From Trochalopteron elliotii (taxonomy: Eukaryota; Chordata; Aves; Passeriformes; Leiothrichidae): a stretch of DNA of 64,000 nt. Below are positions 58,583-64,000 of the stretch, piece after piece. Each line of letters begins with the position of its first letter. Position 1 is the stretch's first letter. The notes under the pieces are model-generated. The model saw only the letters and a list, made by a program, of their open reading frames with translations, was not told the origin of the DNA and did not search any database. The position numbers were made by a program, and so were the translations under genes. The stretch is taken from contig JANPWX010000026.1 in assembly GCA_024734555.1 (NCBI GenBank), forward strand, positions 5,445,755 through 5,509,754, read 5' to 3'.

Positions 58583-61500
58583 TGGTCCTCTATCTGAGCT
58601 GTAAACCAGTACTACTTCTAGATTTCCACCACATGCATAACTCTGGGGTACTCACCAGTGTTATTGTAACACAGCCCTGACCCCTCCCTCCTTCAGATGT
58701 TTTATCTACTCACCTGAACTGCAAGCTTACTGGCTCTCCCCTGGATGGGATCTGTCTTGGGGAGAAAACAGCTTAAAACTTCTCAGTCATCAACTTACAC
58801 TGATCAAAGAGGAGAGTCAGGGACATCTTAAGCATATACTGTAGGTATCCCAAGAGTGAGGACTACTGGGATTGAAAAAAATCAGGAAGCAGCAGAATGC
58901 TTCCTCTCAAATGCTATTCCGTTCAAACATTCTAAAATGCGAAGTGCCAGAGTTCAGGTCCCCAATCAGGCTTGCTCTGAGGGGAGGTGAAGCAGGTGTA
59001 GCAGCTCAAGAGGGTGGCTAGGGCCAGAAAGGGGGGGAAAAAGTTGGCATACTGGAGGAGAAGAGGATACATTTCAGAGCTACTTAAGAGTTGACACACT
59101 GTTTCAGTCAGTGCACTTTCCACAATACAGTGGCAGAGCAACAGCCAAAGAAATAAGGTCAATCACATGCACTGTATGCCATTGCCATGACAAGAGAAGT
59201 AAATGCTGCACTTTGTCCAGGACCACAGTTTGTTCTGAGATGCAGGAGGCCCTAGAGGACTACCAGTGTTTTGGACAGAGAGGGTTAAAAGAGGGAGTAG
59301 AACACAGACTGGACTAGATTGAGCCTTTCCTTCTCTCCATCACCGGAAGTTTGTTCTGTGAGTGAAAAAGTCCGAGAAAGCACAGATCTACGAGCTGCTT
59401 CTATTTGTGCATGTAAGGATTTTGCATGCTTGGTGCTAGTGGAAATGTGTCCCACAGTTCTGGACTTCACCAGCAAGCACCTGGGAGCCAGACAGAGGCA
59501 TGTATCTCCCTCCTCCCTGAGCTGGTTCCTTCCCACCTCCCTCAGTCTCCTGCATTTTGTTCTTAAACACTCAAGCCAGGAGAACAGCTCTCCAAGCAAG
59601 GCAAAGCTTTATTAAAAATGACTCCCGATTAAAAAGGGGTTTTAAATCCTTTTGTAATGATGACCGGATTATCTGCATCACGCTGCATTACACAACTGAG
59701 AATAAAGCAGCACAGAGCAAGGGGTAAAAGTGCTGTCTCCAGCAGAACCATAACTTTGTGGGCAGCTCTCAGTTCCAACACTCACCTGCAAGATTCAGAT
59801 GGCATTGGGTACACCTGGTGCATGCCAGAGAAGCAGAATCATGCACAGAACTTGTATGATGCAGCAGCTGCAGAGCAGAGGCTGTTCTGTGACACGGCTT
59901 TCAACCAAAGGTGCTGTTTCAGGGAAATACTAATGCTAAATGCTTCAGGAAGCACAGATAAGACTAATAAACTCTGAAGCCTGGGCATGGGTCTGCCATA
60001 AAACACGACAACTTGTGATCCCATACTGGCAACAAGCCAGAGGCTGGTCAGGAACTGCCTTCAAGCTGTTCAACCTCACTACAAGGACCATGCTGCCAGC
60101 ATCCACCCTGGTGCCCAGGGCAGGAGCAGCCATGCAGTAAGTGAACACTGCTCAGCTTCCCCTAGCCAAAAACACCTGGCCACACTTATACAGCTGCCAG
60201 CTTTTAATGGGAAGCACAGTTTTAGCATCTGCAAAGTGCTGGGGCAGAAGTCCAAGTTACACATTCAGAGCCAACCTACTGCACTGCCCAAAATGGCCCA
60301 GTAAGCATCTCCTCATCACACCCTCTTCAGCCTAGTGGTTGGTTGGGAAGGGTTTTATTTATTTTAACTTTTTCTTTTTTTGAATCAGATCCCTGTCTGA
60401 ATCACTAAACTGAACATGATCTTGCCATGTTCAGCAACGTTTTCTTAATATTATGTTAAACTTCACCATAGACAGTCAAAAATGTGCATGTGTGTATGTA
60501 CATAACATGCTAAACACTCTTTTGTTAGAGAAGTAAGCCGTGATTTATTTCAAAGAAAGACAAAGAACAAGTTAAAACTAACAGGCAGCTTCAAAAGCTT
60601 TGTGATAGCTTTCCATTACAAAAGACACAGAGAAAGGGTGGGTTTGTTTTTTGCTTTTTTTTTTTCTTCTGATCCCAGAGGAAGGTTCCTGAACTTTTCT
60701 TTCATCCAAGGAAGTCTTTAGTTTGGCTGAACCTCTGAGTTAGGCTGCTTAGGAAAAGACGCACACAAGACTCACTCTTGATTGTTTATTTCAGCACCTT
60801 ACCCTAGGATGGCTCCAAGCTGACCACAGCAGCCACTTGCTAAGCTGAATTATTTGCCTATGCAAGCATCAGTTAAGATCTTGCCAAAATCCAGTAATGA
60901 CCACCTCAGAGCCTGTAGGGCTCCCTCTGGGCACACACATGCTCCTCTGAGAAACTACAAACTTCTTGCTTACTCAAGCTGCCATGAAAATGTCACCAGT
61001 GCTGGATCACAGCATGATCCTTCACATGACAGCATGAGCCAGACTCCCTGCCCAAAACTCCTGACAGTGCAGGTTCAGGTATGCAGATCTGGCTGGACCT
61101 TTTAGTGAGGACAAAGCACGCTGGAGTTTCACTCCCTACATAGCCCTCTGGCACCATCGTGAACCTGAACAAAAAGCACTTGGAGATGACCAGTTTCAGA
61201 GTGAGACTCACGTTGCCTCCATTTTCACCCACTGAACATTTCTACACAATTGTCCACCAGAAGCTTAAATGCTCAGTAGATTTCTGGGATATTGAGATCA
61301 ACAAAAAAAGGCATCTCTTCCCAATATCCCAGTTGTCTTCCTTCACTCCATCCCAATATGACCTTGAACCACCATAGAGAAAGTTTTAACGAAGGAGATG
61401 GCTTAAAAAACACCCAAACAAATAAAAACCCTAAACCAAAATGAGTAAGAAAGTTTGAAAGCTTGAATTACATATTCCTGACACCAAAAGAATGAGCTAA

Positions 61501-62388
61501 AGGTGCTCAGCAGGGCATGATTTCACCAGTGCATTTTCCAGGCAGGGATGGCTCAGTCCTGGTCCTAACAGTGTACAGTGAAAGATCCATGTATTAAAGA
61601 GACCTGTGAAACCAGAGGCATGACTAGTTCCCATGTAAACTCCCACTGTGTCTTCTACTTTGCTGCCAGTCAAACATCTTTCCTATACTGTCCTCCTTGA
61701 ATTTGGAGGATGAGTGAAGTACTGGGGTGTGTGTGTGTCTTAAAATCCATCACCACTGCCACTCACTACATCTACAAGATGTTGAAGAAGTTTAGAGCCA
61801 TCAAAGCTCTGAGCCTCAGAGACCGTGTACTGAGCAGGCAGGGCTTCAGAGAGCTGAGCAGGGCTGTAAGAGGGCCCCAAGACAGCACTGGCACATGCTC
61901 AGCATGAGCAGGCTGCCCTCAGAGCCCTGAAGCTGCAGCACGATTGCCTGACTTCACAGAAACAAATTTCTTCTTTCACACTGTAGCCATCACTTAGTGC
62001 CCAACCAAAATAGATTTAAGCTGTTCTGCAGTAAAAATAACAGCGACCAAGAAACATTATGTCTGATCACAGGAAGGGGAAGCTCTTTTTTGTAAGATTT
62101 TCTAAAATTAGCCACTTTGATATACCAGAGTCATATGGATAGGAGAATTTTCCAAATCCAGTGCATGCATCACTGTCTGAAATAAGTGCCTGAAAATCTC
62201 AGACAAAGAAAGAGGCTGTCCAAAAGGAAGATTTAGAGAAATGCACCGGGAGCTGAAAACTCATCTGATTATGCAACGAGTGTAAGTAGGCCTGGTGCTT
62301 GCTGCTGACTCCCTGGTTTGGAAATCTGCCACCAAGCACCCTCTGCTACTGCACATTCAACCCCATCCAGCAGTTCTGCCTATAAAAT
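58583..62388. other. Probable MFHAS1 intron 1 (continued); no gene recognised
   Basis: No conserved exon, RNA gene or clear repeat was identified. A/T homopolymer tracts occur near 60340-60380 and 60645-60665. Confidence 0.45.
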
Positions 62389-63232
62389 TGTGGTGGGTTA
62401 ACCCTGGCTGGATGCCACATGCCCACCAAAGCCACTCTATCACTCCCTCAATGGGACAGGGGAGAAAAAATACAATGAAAGGCTCACTGAGATAAGAGCA
62501 GGGAGAGATCACTCCCCAGTTGCTGTCGTGAACAAAACAGACTCAACTTTGGAAAATTACTTTAATTTTTTTTACCAATCAAATCAGAGAAGGATAATGA
62601 GAAATAAACCCAAATCTTAAAACACCTCTGCCCTACCCCATCTTTCTTCCTGGGGTCAACTTCATTCCTGACTTTTCTCCTCCTAATTTTGTCTACCTCT
62701 TCCCTCTCCAGTGGCACAGAGGGTCAGGAATGGGGTCTGCAGTCAGTTCATGATAGATTGCCTCTGCTGCTCCTTCCTCCTAAGGGAAGGACTCACACTT
62801 TTCCCCTGCTCCAGTGCAGGGCCCCTCGCACAGACTGCAGTTCTTCATGGACTGGAGTCCCCCATGGGGTCATAAGTCATGCCAGCAAACATACTCTAGT
62901 GTGGGCTCCTCTCCATGGGTCCACAGGTCCTGTCTGGAGTCTGCTCCAGCACAGGCTTCTCACAGGATGACAGCCTCCTTTGGGCATCTACCTGCTCCAG
63001 CTGCAATTGCTGCTGCAAGGGGTTCTGGTTTTTTTCCCCTTCCTATATGCTATCCCAAAGGTACTACCACCATTGCTGATGGGCTTGGCCTTGGCCAGCA
63101 GTGAGTCCATCTTGGAGCCATCTGGCATTGGCTCTGTTAGAGAGATGGGAAGCTTCCAGCAACTTCTCACAGGAGCAAACCCTGTAGGGCACCACTCCTG
63201 CTACCAAAACCTTGTCATGCAAACCCAATGCA
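62389..63232 (-). mobile_element. Solo LTR of an avian endogenous retrovirus (about 844 bp), antisense to +
   Basis: The plus strand runs from TGTGGTGGGTTAACCCTGGC through 'ggacaggggagaaaaaatac', 'gagataagagcagggagaga', 'aatcaaatcagagaaggata', 'gctccttcctcctaagggaa' and 'cttggccttggccagcagtg' to '...aaaaccttgtcatgcaaacc' and CAATGCA. I recognise this as a widespread bird LTR whose transcription direction is minus (ATTAAA near the plus-strand start). Flanks read AAAAT on the left and AAAAC on the right, a four-of-five match compatible with a 5-bp target duplication. No internal sequence or partner LTR is present. Confidence 0.75.
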
Positions 63233-63237
63233 AAAAC

Positions 63238-64000
63238 ACAGCCACACACAGCAAAGGCGTAAGAAGCACCATGCAGACCAGGAGAGGAAACACACTGCAA
63301 TAACACAGACATATAAAAAGGATAAGTTTGTCCATCTTCCCCTGCCTGGAATGTACTGGAAATATGGAGAGGTCCACTTGTTCCATTTCTCTCTGAACAC
63401 AGCATCCTGGCTTCCTGAAGATACAGTCCAGATGAGGCTTCCCCAAGAAAGCCAACATATCCAAAGGACTACTCAGAAAATACTTTGAGCCAGAACTGAT
63501 TATTCCAGCTCTCACTGCTTGTTCCTAGTTGGGCTGCTCAGCAATACAGTCGTGCAAGTCAGAGTGACTCAAGAAGTTCAACAGTGGGACAGAGGCTGGC
63601 TGGCTCAAAGCCCACATTAAGGCAGTGGAGGCCAAGCCAGCAGCTGTTCTATCAACCTACAGCATACTTCAAAAAAACATTTTAGGCCCAGAAACAGCTC
63701 CCTATCATTAAGTGAGAGTTTGGCACCACGCAGCTGTTGCTCAGTCAAACATCAGTTTGTCTGGATTTGCAATTTCCCATGCCCTTTGGCTACTCCCATG
63801 TGTGTCTGCAATTTGCAGGATGCCTTCCAGAGAGCAGATCTCCCAAAGGTATGCAGAGCAGCCTGGCTGCCACCCTGCTGTCCCTTCTGCTCCAGCTCCT
63901 GTGTGTCCCAACATGACTAAATCCCCCTGCTAAGGAAGGTCATTGCTCCTGTGAGCCACTCACAGCTTCACAGATGAAGAATTACAAAAATAAGGGGACA
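63238..64000. other. Sequence to window end, no gene recognised
   Basis: Short overlapping open frames only. Nothing identified. Confidence 0.45.

Overview
This is a stretch of vertebrate nuclear DNA, almost certainly from a bird and probably a songbird. The evidence is GT-AG spliced exons of conserved vertebrate genes, truncated CR1 LINE pieces (the dominant avian retroposon), LTRs of types I recognise from bird genomes, and a class II endogenous retrovirus whose primer-binding sequence matches tRNA-Trp. I see no bacterial-style operons, and most of the window is intergenic or intronic.

Layout. 1-28.1 kb is gene-poor sequence with three CR1 fragments (about 2.0, 12.3 and 20.2 kb), a possible LTR-like promoter block near 6.8-7.1 kb, and a pair of 319-bp arms in inverted orientation (14096-14414 and 23190-23508) that differ at a single base. 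28.1-36.1 kb holds ERI1 (3'hExo) on the minus strand. Six coding exons (exons 2-7) can be placed to the base with intact splice sites, and exon 1 falls in or next to a CpG-rich block interrupted by a 385-base run of N (36084-36468). 36.5-43.9 kb holds a solo LTR (37.2-37.8 kb) and a CR1 fragment (43.2 kb). 43875-44001 on the minus strand is one coding exon that I assign to MFHAS1 (penultimate exon). The sequence above it, to 64 kb, would then be MFHAS1 intron 1. That stretch contains a 3.7-kb internally deleted provirus on the minus strand (54844-58576, 6-bp target-site duplication CTCTCC) and a second solo LTR (62389-63232).

How the parts relate. ERI1 (a DEDDh 3'-5' exoribonuclease acting on histone mRNA stem-loops, 5.8S rRNA and small RNAs) and MFHAS1 (a ROCO-family LRR/GTPase regulator of innate signalling) are neighbours on human 8p23.1, so their adjacency here is conserved. 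From memory they are divergent in human, but here both read on the minus strand and the assembly gap lies between them. That is either a lineage inversion or a scaffolding error.

Most interesting signals: the 318/319-identical inverted repeat spanning 9.4 kb; the provirus whose LTRs end in a copy of the tRNA-Trp primer-binding sequence, followed by a second, degenerate PBS; the ERI1/MFHAS1 orientation; and an LTR just upstream of the ERI1 CpG block. No new protein-coding system is evident. All similarity statements come from recognition of families, not from database searches.
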